NCBI GenBank assembly: GCA_020809425.1
Contig: JAGGDC010000001.1
Coordinates: 1,997,001 to 2,061,000 of the forward strand
DNA length: 64,000 nt
Origin: Candidatus Synoicihabitans palmerolidicus
GTDB lineage: Bacteria; Verrucomicrobiota; Verrucomicrobiia; Opitutales; Opitutaceae
Direction: 5' to 3'
Below are positions 18,841 to 27,852 of the stretch, in pieces. Each line of letters opens with the position of its first letter. Positions within the stretch are counted from its first letter, which is position 1. Below the pieces are notes generated by a model that was not told where the DNA came from, made no database searches, and saw only the letters and a program-made list of their open reading frames with translations. The position numbers were made by a program, and so were the translations under genes.

Positions 18841-19863
18841 TCAAGTGGCCGTCTCAGACTCCACCACCGCAGCGGCAGCCCGCACCCGGTCTCGCAATAC
18901 CGATTTCAAGTGATCCAAACCTTCGCCCAACTCACACGAAATCGGAACCACCTCGACCTTGTGCTTTCGCTTGAATTTCGTCAGCCACGGCTGCGCTTCC
19001 GGCAGGTCCATTTTATTCGCTATGACCAAACGGGGTTTCGTCATCAAGGTCGCATCATACGCCTCCAGTTCCTTCAACAACATCGCGTAATCCTGTCGCG
19101 GATCGCGGCCGTCCACCGCCGCCATATCGATAATGAACATCAACACCGCACAGCGTTCAATATGGCGTAAAAACCGATGACCGAGACCTCGGTTGTCACT
19201 GGCCCCTTCGATCAAACCTGGCACATCCGCCAAAACCAAACGCTGATAATCTTCGGGATAGTCGATTACCCCGATCTGCGGATGCAGGGTAGTGAAGGGA
19301 TACGCCGCCGTCCGGGGGCGTGCGTGGGTGATGCGCGTCGTCAGCGTGGATTTACCCGCATTCGGGAATCCCACCAAACCTGCGTCCGCAATCGACTTGA
19401 GCACCAGACGATAGACTCCCTCATGCCCTTCCTCACCAGGATTCGCCCGACGAGGTGCCCGATTCAGTGATGACTTGAAATGGGTGTTACCAAAGCCTCC
19501 ATTTCCCCCTTTGCACAATATGATCTGTTGATCGTGGTCGATGACTGCTGCCACGACCTGCCCTGTGGTCTCATCCGTGATCACCGTGCCCAACGGCACT
19601 CGCAACATCGCATGTTTACCTTCCCGGCCGTTACAGTCCTTGCCCATACCATGCTCGCCCCGCTGCCCTTTCCAGTGCGGTTTGTATTTATAGTCGATGA
19701 GGTTGTTGGTGTTGTTGTCTCCCACCAAAATTACATCTCCTCCCTTGCCGCCGTCCCCTCCATTGGGTCCGCCGAAGGGCTCGAACTTCTCGCGCCGAAA
19801 ACTGATACAGCCTCGCCCTCCATCTCCGGCTTCGGCTTTTATGACGCATTCATCGATGAACAT
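18841..19863 (-). CDS. obgE: GTPase Obg (ObgE/CgtA)
   Basis: This 340-residue protein has the glycine-rich Obg fold (residues 1-158: DGGRGCISFRREKF, GGPNGGDGGKGGDV) followed by a GTPase domain with G1 GFPNAGKST, G2 near YPFTT, G3 DVPGLIEGA and G4 NKMD. Obg binds the 50S subunit and links ribosome assembly to growth and the stringent response. It is the last intact gene of the long minus-strand block, 86 bp after ftsZ. The ATG at 19863 fits the conserved MFIDE start. Confidence 0.96.
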   Translation of the reverse strand: MFIDECVIKAEAGDGGRGCISFRREKFEPFGGPNGGDGGKGGDVILVGDNNTNNLIDYKYKPHWKGQRGEHGMGKDCNGREGKHAMLRVPLGTVITDETTGQVVAAVIDHDQQIILCKGGNGGFGNTHFKSSLNRAPRRANPGEEGHEGVYRLVLKSIADAGLVGFPNAGKSTLTTRITHARPRTAAYPFTTLHPQIGVIDYPEDYQRLVLADVPGLIEGASDNRGLGHRFLRHIERCAVLMFIIDMAAVDGRDPRQDYAMLLKELEAYDATLMTKPRLVIANKMDLPEAQPWLTKFKRKHKVEVVPISCELGEGLDHLKSVLRDRVRAAAAVVESETAT

Positions 19864-19949
19864 GTCGGCGATCGTGCATAATCCCCTTCAATTGCCAAGG
19901 GAAGGCTTTGCTTACCCGCGGTAAACTTGCGGGTGACCATTTTCTCCCC

Positions 19950-21251
19950 TTAAATGTTTATCTTAATGCCTTTACGTAAGTAAGTCGGCACATCCAAATC
20001 CTGCCCCTCAAATAAGTTTCGGTCCGTGCGCTCAAAATGCCCTCGGTTTTCCGCCATCGTCTGGAAAAAGAACTCGTTCTGGGCCGCCTCCGCCGCATCT
20101 CGCTTGGCCTGCGCTTTAGCCGACAATTTAGGAGCCGCCACAAATGGGTCCGCCATCGGAAGCGCCTCCGCCGCCGCCCGATCGATCGAATCTTTGACCG
20201 AGTTCGCATGCGTCGTAGGGCGTTCTCGATTTCGGCTTGGTGCCATTCGCCGAGGGGGTAGCCGCCCGCCAATGTCACTCGTTCCAATCACACAAATCTC
20301 AACCTGTCCTTGCAGATCCTCATCAATGACGGCGCCCATGATCACGTGCGAATCGCGCCCATAGCGCTCCGTCACCGCACCCATGATCTCGTTCACCTTC
20401 GCCAACGTGAGATCGGTGCCACCCACTATATTGACCAACAATCGGTCTGCCTTCCGCGAGTGCTCCGGAATCGCCATCAAGGGACAAAAGTCCAAGCTTT
20501 CAATCGCTGCCGCCACCGCATCCTCCCCCTGTCCCCGCCCCAATTCGAACAGAGTTTTCCCTCCTCGGGTGCGAAATGCCTGCCGTAGGGTAGCAAAATC
20601 CAAATTAATCAGCCCAGTGCGAAAAAGCATCGCCCACACCGATCTTACCGCTTGCCCGATCCAGGCGTCAGCCCGGCTAAACGAGTCCAACGCCGTTTCA
20701 TTTTCCGCCGCTTCCTGTAAAAGCACATCGTTGGGCAACGGAATCACCGCATCACAACTGCGCCGCAAAGCAAGCAACCCTTCCTCTGCCTGCTTGGATC
20801 GGCGACCGCCCTCGAAGCTGAATGGCATGGTCACAAACGCGATCACCAACGCCCCGGCCTCACTCGCCACTTCCGCCACCGTAGGCGCCGCCCCACTGCC
20901 CGTGCCCCCGCCCAGCCCTCCAATTAAGAAAACCAAATCAGTATTGCGCACCACCTGGTCAATCTTCTCCCGATCCGATTCGGCCGCCTCGTATCCAAGA
21001 TCCGGATTCCCTCCGGCGCCCAATCCTCGCGTCATCGCGGACCCGATTAGCACTTTCACTTCCACGGGCGACGCATTTAATGCCTGCAAATCAGTATTGA
21101 TGACCGCCAATTGCAGCCGGTCCAGACCCTCCATCTTCAGACGATCGACCGCATTACCGCCGGCCCTACCCAGTCCGATGACCTGGATCGCCACATCTCG
21201 ATCCGCAAGCGAATCAGTGACTGGCGTAAGAGGAAGTTCATTTGGATGCAT
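19950..21251 (-). CDS. ftsZ: Cell division protein FtsZ
   Basis: This 433-residue tubulin-like GTPase forms the division ring. LGGGTGSGAAP (about residues 113-123) is the tubulin signature, VIGLGRAGGNAVDRL the first nucleotide loop, and GLINLDFATLRQAF the T7 synergy loop that completes the GTPase site of the next subunit. A linker of about 90 residues rich in A, R and E leads to a C-terminal peptide DLDVPTYLRKGIKINI, which keeps the D-x-P-x-[FY]-L-R core that binds FtsA. It lies 3 bp after ftsA. It is intact. Confidence 0.96.
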   Translation of the reverse strand: MHPNELPLTPVTDSLADRDVAIQVIGLGRAGGNAVDRLKMEGLDRLQLAVINTDLQALNASPVEVKVLIGSAMTRGLGAGGNPDLGYEAAESDREKIDQVVRNTDLVFLIGGLGGGTGSGAAPTVAEVASEAGALVIAFVTMPFSFEGGRRSKQAEEGLLALRRSCDAVIPLPNDVLLQEAAENETALDSFSRADAWIGQAVRSVWAMLFRTGLINLDFATLRQAFRTRGGKTLFELGRGQGEDAVAAAIESLDFCPLMAIPEHSRKADRLLVNIVGGTDLTLAKVNEIMGAVTERYGRDSHVIMGAVIDEDLQGQVEICVIGTSDIGGRLPPRRMAPSRNRERPTTHANSVKDSIDRAAAEALPMADPFVAAPKLSAKAQAKRDAAEAAQNEFFFQTMAENRGHFERTDRNLFEGQDLDVPTYLRKGIKINI

Positions 21252-21254
21252 TGT

Positions 21255-22592
21255 TTACGCTCCCACTGTGAAAAGTTTACGCAGCAATCCACCCGACTTC
21301 CGGCGCCGTATACCCGGTTCATCCACTCGATTTTGCAGTCCAAAATGCAGCAAGCCCAACACCGCTGGATGGGACGGATCTGACAGCTTCTCATCCACTC
21401 CGGGCGGCAATGCCCCCAAGTTCGCCGGAAGCTCGAAAACTTTTGCCGCCGTGTCGGCCATTCCCGGCAGTTTCGAGGAACCTCCTGTCAAGACCACCCC
21501 CATCGGACACCGGTCAGGGGTCAACGTCTCACCGAGTTTCTTCTTCACGATCTCAAAGAGCTCCGTGACTCGAGCCGATGTGATCGTCTCAATCATCTGA
21601 CGGGGAAACTGACGGTCCTCGATCGCGAAGTCCCCGTTCAACCACACTTTGTCACTCTTTTCCCGCGTCACCACGTTCGCTCGACCGTGCCGGATCTTCA
21701 ACTTCTCGGCCTGCCCTTCAGTCGCGCGCAGTCCGAGCGTCAAATCATTGGTTATATGCGCTCCGCCCACGGATAGTACCCCGGTCTTTAAGGGTGTCCC
21801 GTCCCGATAAAGCACGAAATCCGTAGTGCCCGCGCCAATGTCTATCACTAGCGTCCCGTGCTGGCGGTCCTGCCAAGTCGTCATCATGGTCCCGGACGCC
21901 AAACTCGACAAAATCCTATCGCTGACCCACACATCATAACCTCGAATCACATGAATACCATTGGCGATCATCGCCTCCTGTCCGTGCACGGTCCAATAGT
22001 CGACCTCCATACGGTGACCGTTCAAATGCTCAGGATTTCGGCCCACCATTTTTCCATCGAGACGGAACGGCCGTCGAATGTGATGCACCACCATCCGACC
22101 TTCCGGCAACGCTTTGGCCTTGGCCAATCGGCACACCGTATCGATATCCATCTGGCTCACCGTGTTATCCGCCGCACTCACACTCACCGACGCCTCGTTG
22201 TAAAACCCCTCCAAGTGGCAGTCAGATTGGGCCAAATACACTTCATCCACCTTCACTCCGGCACTCTGCTCTGCGGTGATCAAAGCACTGTGAGCCGCGT
22301 CGCTCGCCGCCTTGAAATCTGTCACCACTCCCATGATCACCCCGTGAGACTGATACTCACCGAAACCAATCAAGTTGACTGTGCTGCCATGGACAATTTC
22401 GCCGATTAAAACAGCGACTTTGGATGTGCCGATTTCAACGACGCCGATAAAACGGGATTTAGAACTTACGATGAAAATGCCTAGCGGTAGAGGGGAAATT
22501 GCACGGTGGGAACACCAGTATCGCTGGCGGAGGTAAGCTAGAAGAAATATTAAACGCAACCGGCACCTGCGCCGCGCCGACCGACAAATCAA
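21255..22592 (-). CDS. ftsA: Cell division protein FtsA
   Basis: This actin-like ATPase anchors FtsZ to the membrane. Conserved sequence begins at SRFIGVVEIGTSKVAVLIGE (phosphate 1). LVIDIGAGTTDFVLYRDG is phosphate 2 and GVVLTGGSSKLPGM the adenosine block. The end keeps the amphipathic membrane-targeting helix (RRRKSGGLLRKLFTVG). The only ATG in the frame is at 22592, which would put 45 basic, unconserved residues in front and overlap ftsQ by 134 bp. Homology suggests a start near 22470, at or just before the ftsQ stop, where only non-standard codons (ATT, ATC, GTA) are available. The 5' end is therefore unresolved. Confidence 0.88.
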   Translation of the reverse strand: MICRSARRRCRLRLIFLLAYLRQRYWCSHRAISPLPLGIFIVSSKSRFIGVVEIGTSKVAVLIGEIVHGSTVNLIGFGEYQSHGVIMGVVTDFKAASDAAHSALITAEQSAGVKVDEVYLAQSDCHLEGFYNEASVSVSAADNTVSQMDIDTVCRLAKAKALPEGRMVVHHIRRPFRLDGKMVGRNPEHLNGHRMEVDYWTVHGQEAMIANGIHVIRGYDVWVSDRILSSLASGTMMTTWQDRQHGTLVIDIGAGTTDFVLYRDGTPLKTGVLSVGGAHITNDLTLGLRATEGQAEKLKIRHGRANVVTREKSDKVWLNGDFAIEDRQFPRQMIETITSARVTELFEIVKKKLGETLTPDRCPMGVVLTGGSSKLPGMADTAAKVFELPANLGALPPGVDEKLSDPSHPAVLGLLHFGLQNRVDEPGIRRRKSGGLLRKLFTVGA

Positions 22593-23439
22593 TCGACCGC
22601 ATCGGCGCGACTTCCCGCCGCCGCGTTTCGTCGATAATCAAATCCAATCGAGCCACTTGAGAGTAAAAGTCTTCTCTCAGGCCAAAGATGATCTCCGCGA
22701 CTTCCGAGGACTTCACCAGAATATGCCCGTCACGCGCCAGCCGCTCCAATGACACCACCTGCCATGTCGCAAACAACTCCGGCGCATTCCCTCGCGCCGT
22801 CGACAACAGATCAGCGACCTGATCCATCCCCTTGAGTGCGGAAAATCCCACTTTAGCCCGCACCAAACGCACGCCGGCCAGCCACGGTAATTTCGCCGCC
22901 GCTCGCTTACCATACCCGTGGCCCGAAAACACCGTGCCGTCTTTAGCCACTAAAAAAACATGCAAATCCGGTCCATCCAGTTGAGCCTTCAGTCGTACCA
23001 CCGGTGATCGTTCCGCCAACGTCACCCGCAAGGTGTCTGGAAACTCTAGTTTTAATACGGCCGACTTTATCTGCTGATGAGTCAACAACCGCGCCCGCTG
23101 CGCGTAAAGCTCGAGCTCCCTCAGTCCGATATCGCGGCGGAGCTGCAAAGTTTCCTCAACCCATACCTGATTCAACACGCCGTCCGTCTCCACAATGATG
23201 TGACGCACCGGCTTGCTGCTCACCGTCGCCGTCCACTTTTGCGGGTTGTCTTGCAACGTGCGCCAAATCTCAAACCCACCCCCCGCCAGGATCAATCCAC
23301 CCACCACCATGGCAATGGTACGCATGGTGCGAACCGTCAACCGACGGCGGCCCACCCGCGACATCGCCCGCGAGGTGATCTCCTGCGGAATGTCACGCCA
23401 ACTACGGGCACTGGGATTGGATGAAGGCGAGTCACTCAT
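22459..23439 (-). CDS. ftsQ: Cell division protein FtsQ
   Basis: This is a bitopic division protein. It has a basic cytoplasmic N-terminus (SRVGRRRLTVRTM), one membrane helix (TIAMVVGGLILAGGGFEIW, about residues 40-58), and a POTRA-like domain with LRRDIGLRELELYAQRARLLTHQQIKSAVLKLEFPDTLRVTLAERSPVVRL broken across family-typical blocks. It overlaps the ddl stop by 4 bp (ATGA), indicating translational coupling. Position between ddl and ftsA is canonical. The extreme C-terminus (from about 300) is low in conservation and overlaps the uncertain ftsA start. Confidence 0.88.
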   Translation of the reverse strand: MSDSPSSNPSARSWRDIPQEITSRAMSRVGRRRLTVRTMRTIAMVVGGLILAGGGFEIWRTLQDNPQKWTATVSSKPVRHIIVETDGVLNQVWVEETLQLRRDIGLRELELYAQRARLLTHQQIKSAVLKLEFPDTLRVTLAERSPVVRLKAQLDGPDLHVFLVAKDGTVFSGHGYGKRAAAKLPWLAGVRLVRAKVGFSALKGMDQVADLLSTARGNAPELFATWQVVSLERLARDGHILVKSSEVAEIIFGLREDFYSQVARLDLIIDETRRREVAPMRSIDLSVGAAQVPVAFNISSSLPPPAILVFPPCNFPSTARHFHRKF

Positions 23440-24386
23440 GGCTTTGAAGTCTCCGGCGATCGGTTGGAAAAACGGAAAATAGCAGGATTCACCAACTCAC
23501 GGACCAGCGCCGTAAAATCTATTCCCACGCATCCTGCCCCAATCGGCAAAAGGCTCGTCTCCTTCATGCCGGGCAGCGTGTTAATTTCGAGCAAAAAGAC
23601 CGCGTTTTCTGCCGTAATCATAAAATCTATACGAGCATAGTCCCGGCATCCGCACGCCGCGAACGCGGTTTCCGCCGCAATCTGCACTTCCCTCGCGACG
23701 TCCTCCTGCAATGGCGCCGAGGCCAAGTACTCCGTCTTGCCTTTCGTATACTTCGATTCGTAGTCAAAAATTCCCGACATAGGCGAGATTTCCACCACTG
23801 GCAGAGCCCGTCCGTGCAGTACGCCCACCGTCACCTCCCGCCCCCTGACCCAGCGCTCCACCAACCATTCCCCGCTTTCAATCGCACGCAGCTTTTCGGC
23901 ACTCGATTCCACATCCCCACATAGCGCCAAGCCGACACTGCTCCCCCCCCGGTTCTGTTTGAAGACCAACGCCGGTCCCAGCGTGGCGACAAGCTCTTCC
24001 ACCGTCGGTTTATCATCACGTTGGAACCGCTTTCCTGGGACGACTTTCACGCCACTCGCCGACACGACCGACTTCGTGCGCTCCTTGTCAAAGGTCAGCG
24101 CACTCGCGAATGCATCACACCCGGCATAAAATACGCCGGCGTCCTCCAACAATGTCTGCATGCCCCCGTCTTCTCCAAAGGTGCCGTGCAACGTTGAGAA
24201 CACCACATCTTGGTTCGGGTTCAGCCCTTCCGGTAAAACTTCTGTCACCACATCGACCATTCGAGTGGGGAAATGTCGGGTCAAAGCGACCGCACAGGCC
24301 TTGCCTGATCCGAGGGACACCTCCCGTTCCGACGATGTCCCTCCGACCAACACCACCATGTTGATCCCGAACTTACCTTCACTCAT
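23436..24386 (-). CDS. ddl: D-alanine--D-alanine ligase
   Basis: This 316-residue ATP-grasp ligase makes the D-Ala-D-Ala dipeptide for the peptidoglycan stem. Visible are VVLVGGTSSEREVSLGSG (N-terminal domain), STLHGTFGEDGGMQTLLED, PALVFKQNRGGSSVGLALC (ATP-grasp lysine and flexible loop), ARIDFMI and FLLEINTLPGM (metal-binding Glu and Asn). The start at 24386 overlaps the murC-murB stop by 4 bp (ATGA); an upstream ATG at 24407 adds seven residues and is less likely. Confidence 0.95.
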   Translation of the reverse strand: MSEGKFGINMVVLVGGTSSEREVSLGSGKACAVALTRHFPTRMVDVVTEVLPEGLNPNQDVVFSTLHGTFGEDGGMQTLLEDAGVFYAGCDAFASALTFDKERTKSVVSASGVKVVPGKRFQRDDKPTVEELVATLGPALVFKQNRGGSSVGLALCGDVESSAEKLRAIESGEWLVERWVRGREVTVGVLHGRALPVVEISPMSGIFDYESKYTKGKTEYLASAPLQEDVAREVQIAAETAFAACGCRDYARIDFMITAENAVFLLEINTLPGMKETSLLPIGAGCVGIDFTALVRELVNPAIFRFSNRSPETSKP

Positions 24387-26725
24387 AACACGTCCTCCCA
24401 GTCGCACCCGTAAAACAATACTTCCGGCTGCAACGATACTCCGGTTTGTCGTTTCACTTCACTCCGCACTCGCTTCACCAAAGCGACCACCTCCGCACTC
24501 GTCGCTTTTCCTCGGTTGATGATAAAATTTCCATGGACGACCGACACTTCGGCATCGCCGATCCGTTCCCCTTTAAACCCGCACTGATCAATCAATCGAC
24601 CGGCCGAATCATTATCCGGATTTTTGAATATGCAGCCCGCACTGGGCTCCCGAGGCTGCGACTCCTGTCGCTTGCTGCGATACACATCAATCTGCCGACT
24701 AATTTCGGTCGCATCTGTGACCGTCATCACCCGCAACACCGCTCCGATCGCGATCGCTTCCCGCAACTCGGCACAATGCCGATACCCGACGTGTAAATCT
24801 TCCCGCGACATCACGACCCGTTCGCCTGCGGTCGTCAGGATCTCCACTGCCTCGACGACATCAAACATCCATCCGCCCATTGCGCCGGCATTCATCCGTA
24901 AGGCGCCGCCCACGTTCCCGGGTATCCCTTCCAAAAACTCAAACCCTTGCCGCCCGGCCTTCGCCGCCAGCCCGCAAAGAGCTTTCAGTCGCAAGCCAGC
25001 CCCCACCCGCAAACGACTATCGGGCAATTCTTCGAACGTTTCCCACGCTGCCCGCCGCAGCGAAATGACCACCGCGTCCACGCCAGCATCCGGCACCAAC
25101 AGATTGGAGCCTCGTCCCAACATTCGCCAACGCCCCCCCCGCTCGTCCAACAGTTTCACCACGGCTTGTAGTTCTTCCACGGTCGCGGGTTCCACGTAAA
25201 CCCGCGCGGCCCCACCCACTCGCAACGTCGTCTTACTCGCCAAGGGTTCTTCCCGGCTCACTTTGCCTCCACTCGCCAGGAGCTTTTTCAGGTCTTTCGC
25301 CCATGCATCCCACTCCGCGCCACGTTCGATTTCACCATCAAGCCCCTGCAGCCACCGCCGTGCATGACGTTCAATATCTCCCGCTCCGACAAATATTACC
25401 CAATCTCCATGTTTCCGTGACTGTCGCAATATCTCCAATCCGCCATCTGCGTCACCCGGCAGATGGTTCACCGGTAACTTCGGGGCGATTCGCACGAGCT
25501 CCGTATGGAGATCAGCCGTCGTTCCCCCGGTCAACGGGTCCTCCCCCGCTCCGTAAACATCCAATAGGTGCAACGAGTCTGCCACCGCCAGAGCCGCCGC
25601 AAACTCAGCTTTGAATTGTCGAGTCCGACTGAACCGATGCGGCTGAAACACCACCACCAGTCGTTCCCCCTCCGCCAGGTCCTGTCGCAAGCTCGCCAAT
25701 AACGCGCTCACTTCCGCCGGGTGGTGCGCGTAATCCTCGATCACGGTGAGCCCCTCCTCCGACCGCAACACCGCTTGCCGGCGGCGCACTCCTTCGAAGC
25801 GTGCGAGCGCCCCCCGTTCAGGTCGCGCCCCCATCGTTTCCACCACCGCCCAAGCTAGGGTCGCATTGAGCGCATTAAATTCTCCACGCGCCCGCACTAC
25901 CGTCTCAGTCTGCTTAAAATCACCCGCCAACTCGAGCGTCATATCTGCGCCACTGACTTCACGGCCCGCCAATTTGAAATCACCCGAGCGACCATAGGTT
26001 CTTACCAGTGCCGCCGTCGACACGTTCTCCATCGCCAATGCCGTGTCTCTGCATTGATCCCAACCCATCACCATCTCGGTCGTTCTTCCCATCAGCGCCT
26101 GAAACGTTTCCCGCAATTTTGCCGATGACTCGTAGTGATCCGCGTGGTCCCAATCCAAATTAACCAACGCCGTGATCGCCGGAGCAAACCGCTCGATCGT
26201 CCCGTCACTCTCATCAATTTCGGCTACCAGCCATTCGCCGTCTCCCGCCTGTGCCGGCGCCACCAATTCGTTGGTCCACAATCCACCCAGCACATAGTCA
26301 ACCTTCCAACCAACGGATCGCAGCAACGCGATCACCATCGCCGTGACCGAAGTTTTACCGTGCGAACCGCACACCCCTACCAATCGTCTTCCGGCGGCCA
26401 ATGCGGCCAAAGCCTCTCCTCGGCGTAAAGTCGGCAATCCCCTTTCGCGAGCTGCGCTTCGCAACGCATGGTCCGACCGCACTGCTGATGAATAGATCAA
26501 CAGCCCTACCTCCTCCGGCACTGTTCCACTCGCTCCGAGCTGAACCCCGGCCCGCGTCAACTGAACCCGCATCCGGGGATTGATCGCATCATCTTCACCG
26601 CTCACCTTCCATCCCCGCGCCGCTAGGTAAATCGCCAGTGGTCCCAAACCCATGCCGCCCACACCCACCGCATGGATGTGCGTCACGGCACCATCTTCCA
26701 AAATGGATTGCGACGTGAGCTTCAT
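24383..26725 (-). CDS. murC: Bifunctional MurC-MurB: UDP-MurNAc--L-alanine ligase fused to UDP-enolpyruvylglucosamine reductase
   Basis: Residues 1 to about 470 are MurC, with GVGGMGLGPLA, CGSHGKTSVTAM (ATP loop) and VIEDYAHHPAEVSALL plus FQPHRFSRT. Residues about 485-780 are MurB, an FAD enzyme, with RVGGAARVYVEP, MLGRGSNLLV, FEFLEGIPGNVGGALRMNAGAMG and PSAGCIFKNP. In the last block the proton donor position seems to be Cys, not the Ser of E. coli MurB. One chain would thus carry the second step (reduction to UDP-MurNAc) and the third (L-Ala addition). No separate murB is present in the cluster, so the fusion is probably the only copy. It overlaps murG and ddl by 4 bp each. Confidence 0.94.
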   Translation of the reverse strand: MKLTSQSILEDGAVTHIHAVGVGGMGLGPLAIYLAARGWKVSGEDDAINPRMRVQLTRAGVQLGASGTVPEEVGLLIYSSAVRSDHALRSAARERGLPTLRRGEALAALAAGRRLVGVCGSHGKTSVTAMVIALLRSVGWKVDYVLGGLWTNELVAPAQAGDGEWLVAEIDESDGTIERFAPAITALVNLDWDHADHYESSAKLRETFQALMGRTTEMVMGWDQCRDTALAMENVSTAALVRTYGRSGDFKLAGREVSGADMTLELAGDFKQTETVVRARGEFNALNATLAWAVVETMGARPERGALARFEGVRRRQAVLRSEEGLTVIEDYAHHPAEVSALLASLRQDLAEGERLVVVFQPHRFSRTRQFKAEFAAALAVADSLHLLDVYGAGEDPLTGGTTADLHTELVRIAPKLPVNHLPGDADGGLEILRQSRKHGDWVIFVGAGDIERHARRWLQGLDGEIERGAEWDAWAKDLKKLLASGGKVSREEPLASKTTLRVGGAARVYVEPATVEELQAVVKLLDERGGRWRMLGRGSNLLVPDAGVDAVVISLRRAAWETFEELPDSRLRVGAGLRLKALCGLAAKAGRQGFEFLEGIPGNVGGALRMNAGAMGGWMFDVVEAVEILTTAGERVVMSREDLHVGYRHCAELREAIAIGAVLRVMTVTDATEISRQIDVYRSKRQESQPREPSAGCIFKNPDNDSAGRLIDQCGFKGERIGDAEVSVVHGNFIINRGKATSAEVVALVKRVRSEVKRQTGVSLQPEVLFYGCDWEDVL

Positions 26726-27852
26726 GCGTGCGCCGCTTCAGATCGAGAGCGTCCTTTTCCGTGATGACGGCTGGCCAAATTTTCCATGTCAGTCATCATC
26801 AGGTCCAGATTGTTGGCCAATCCCATTTGACGTAAATTCACCCGCATCAGCGCCAGTCGACTGTCATCCGCCATCAGTCCCTCCACCATGGGCAACAGCG
26901 AGGATAAATTCTCCTCTCGCACTTGCCCGCCGCCTCCCAACCGTTCAAACTCCTGCGCATTGGCAGCTTGGTGGTCGTCGGCCGCATACGGATAAGGTAC
27001 CAGGATTGCCGGCACCTGACAGGCCACCAACTCCGCCAGCGTGCCCGCCCCCGAACGGGACACCACCAGGTCACTGGCCGAATATAACGCCGCCATGTTG
27101 TCACAAAACGGCAACTTCGAATTCCTGATCTGCTCCCCCCGGGGTCCCGGATTTGTGTCCACTGCCGCATCCCCTTTGTCCGGGCCGGTCACCACCAACA
27201 TTTGCAAACCATGACGTGCCAGCTGACTCGCCGCGTCTTCGGCCCATCGATTCAAGGCTTGCGCCCCTTGACTGCCTCCCAAAACCGCGACCACCGGGCG
27301 TTCGGCGTCCAATCCAAATACGTTCGCCGCCAGGTTCCGCGGCATCCGTTTGATTGCACTTCGGACGGGTAATCCGACATGACGTAACTTCCACTGACTC
27401 GCTTCCTCCATCTCAACCGCTCGAGGTACATAGACCCGTTTCGCAAACCTCGCCAACGCCCGCACCGCACGCCCCGGCACTCGGTTCGCCTCATACAAGG
27501 CTACGGGCACGCGCATCAACCTACCGCCCAAAATAATCGCCGCCGTCGTGAATCCTCCAAACCCCACAATCATGTCCGGTCGCGTCCGCCGGATCAAACG
27601 TAGCGAAAACCACAGGCCACGCAGTTGCTGCACCAAAAAACGACCAAACCCCGAAGGATCCATTATCAGCGGCGCTCCCGGGATTTTCTCGAATCGAAAT
27701 TGTGGATACTTCGCTGTAATCGTGGCATCGATTCCCTTCTCCGATATCAACAACCGCGAACTGTGACCGCGGGCCTGCAACTGCTCGGCCAACGCAATCC
27801 CGGGCGCGAGGTGCCCGCCCGTGCCTCCACACGCAATGATGAACTCACTCAT
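26722..27852 (-). CDS. murG: UDP-GlcNAc--lipid I GlcNAc transferase MurG
   Basis: This 376-residue GT28 glycosyltransferase converts lipid I to lipid II on the inner face of the membrane. The N-terminal glycine-rich loop ACGGTGGHLAPGIALAEQL, the second loop FGGFTTAAIILGG, VLGGSQGAQALN and SRSGAGTLAELVACQVPAILVPYPYAADDHQ (donor site) are all present. It overlaps ftsW upstream and murC-murB downstream by 4 bp. Confidence 0.96.
   Translation of the reverse strand: MSEFIIACGGTGGHLAPGIALAEQLQARGHSSRLLISEKGIDATITAKYPQFRFEKIPGAPLIMDPSGFGRFLVQQLRGLWFSLRLIRRTRPDMIVGFGGFTTAAIILGGRLMRVPVALYEANRVPGRAVRALARFAKRVYVPRAVEMEEASQWKLRHVGLPVRSAIKRMPRNLAANVFGLDAERPVVAVLGGSQGAQALNRWAEDAASQLARHGLQMLVVTGPDKGDAAVDTNPGPRGEQIRNSKLPFCDNMAALYSASDLVVSRSGAGTLAELVACQVPAILVPYPYAADDHQAANAQEFERLGGGGQVREENLSSLLPMVEGLMADDSRLALMRVNLRQMGLANNLDLMMTDMENLASRHHGKGRSRSEAAHA

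Noticed and set aside
20383..21600. 405-codon plus-strand frame
   Set aside because: It is antisense to ftsZ and ftsA, both with clear signatures.
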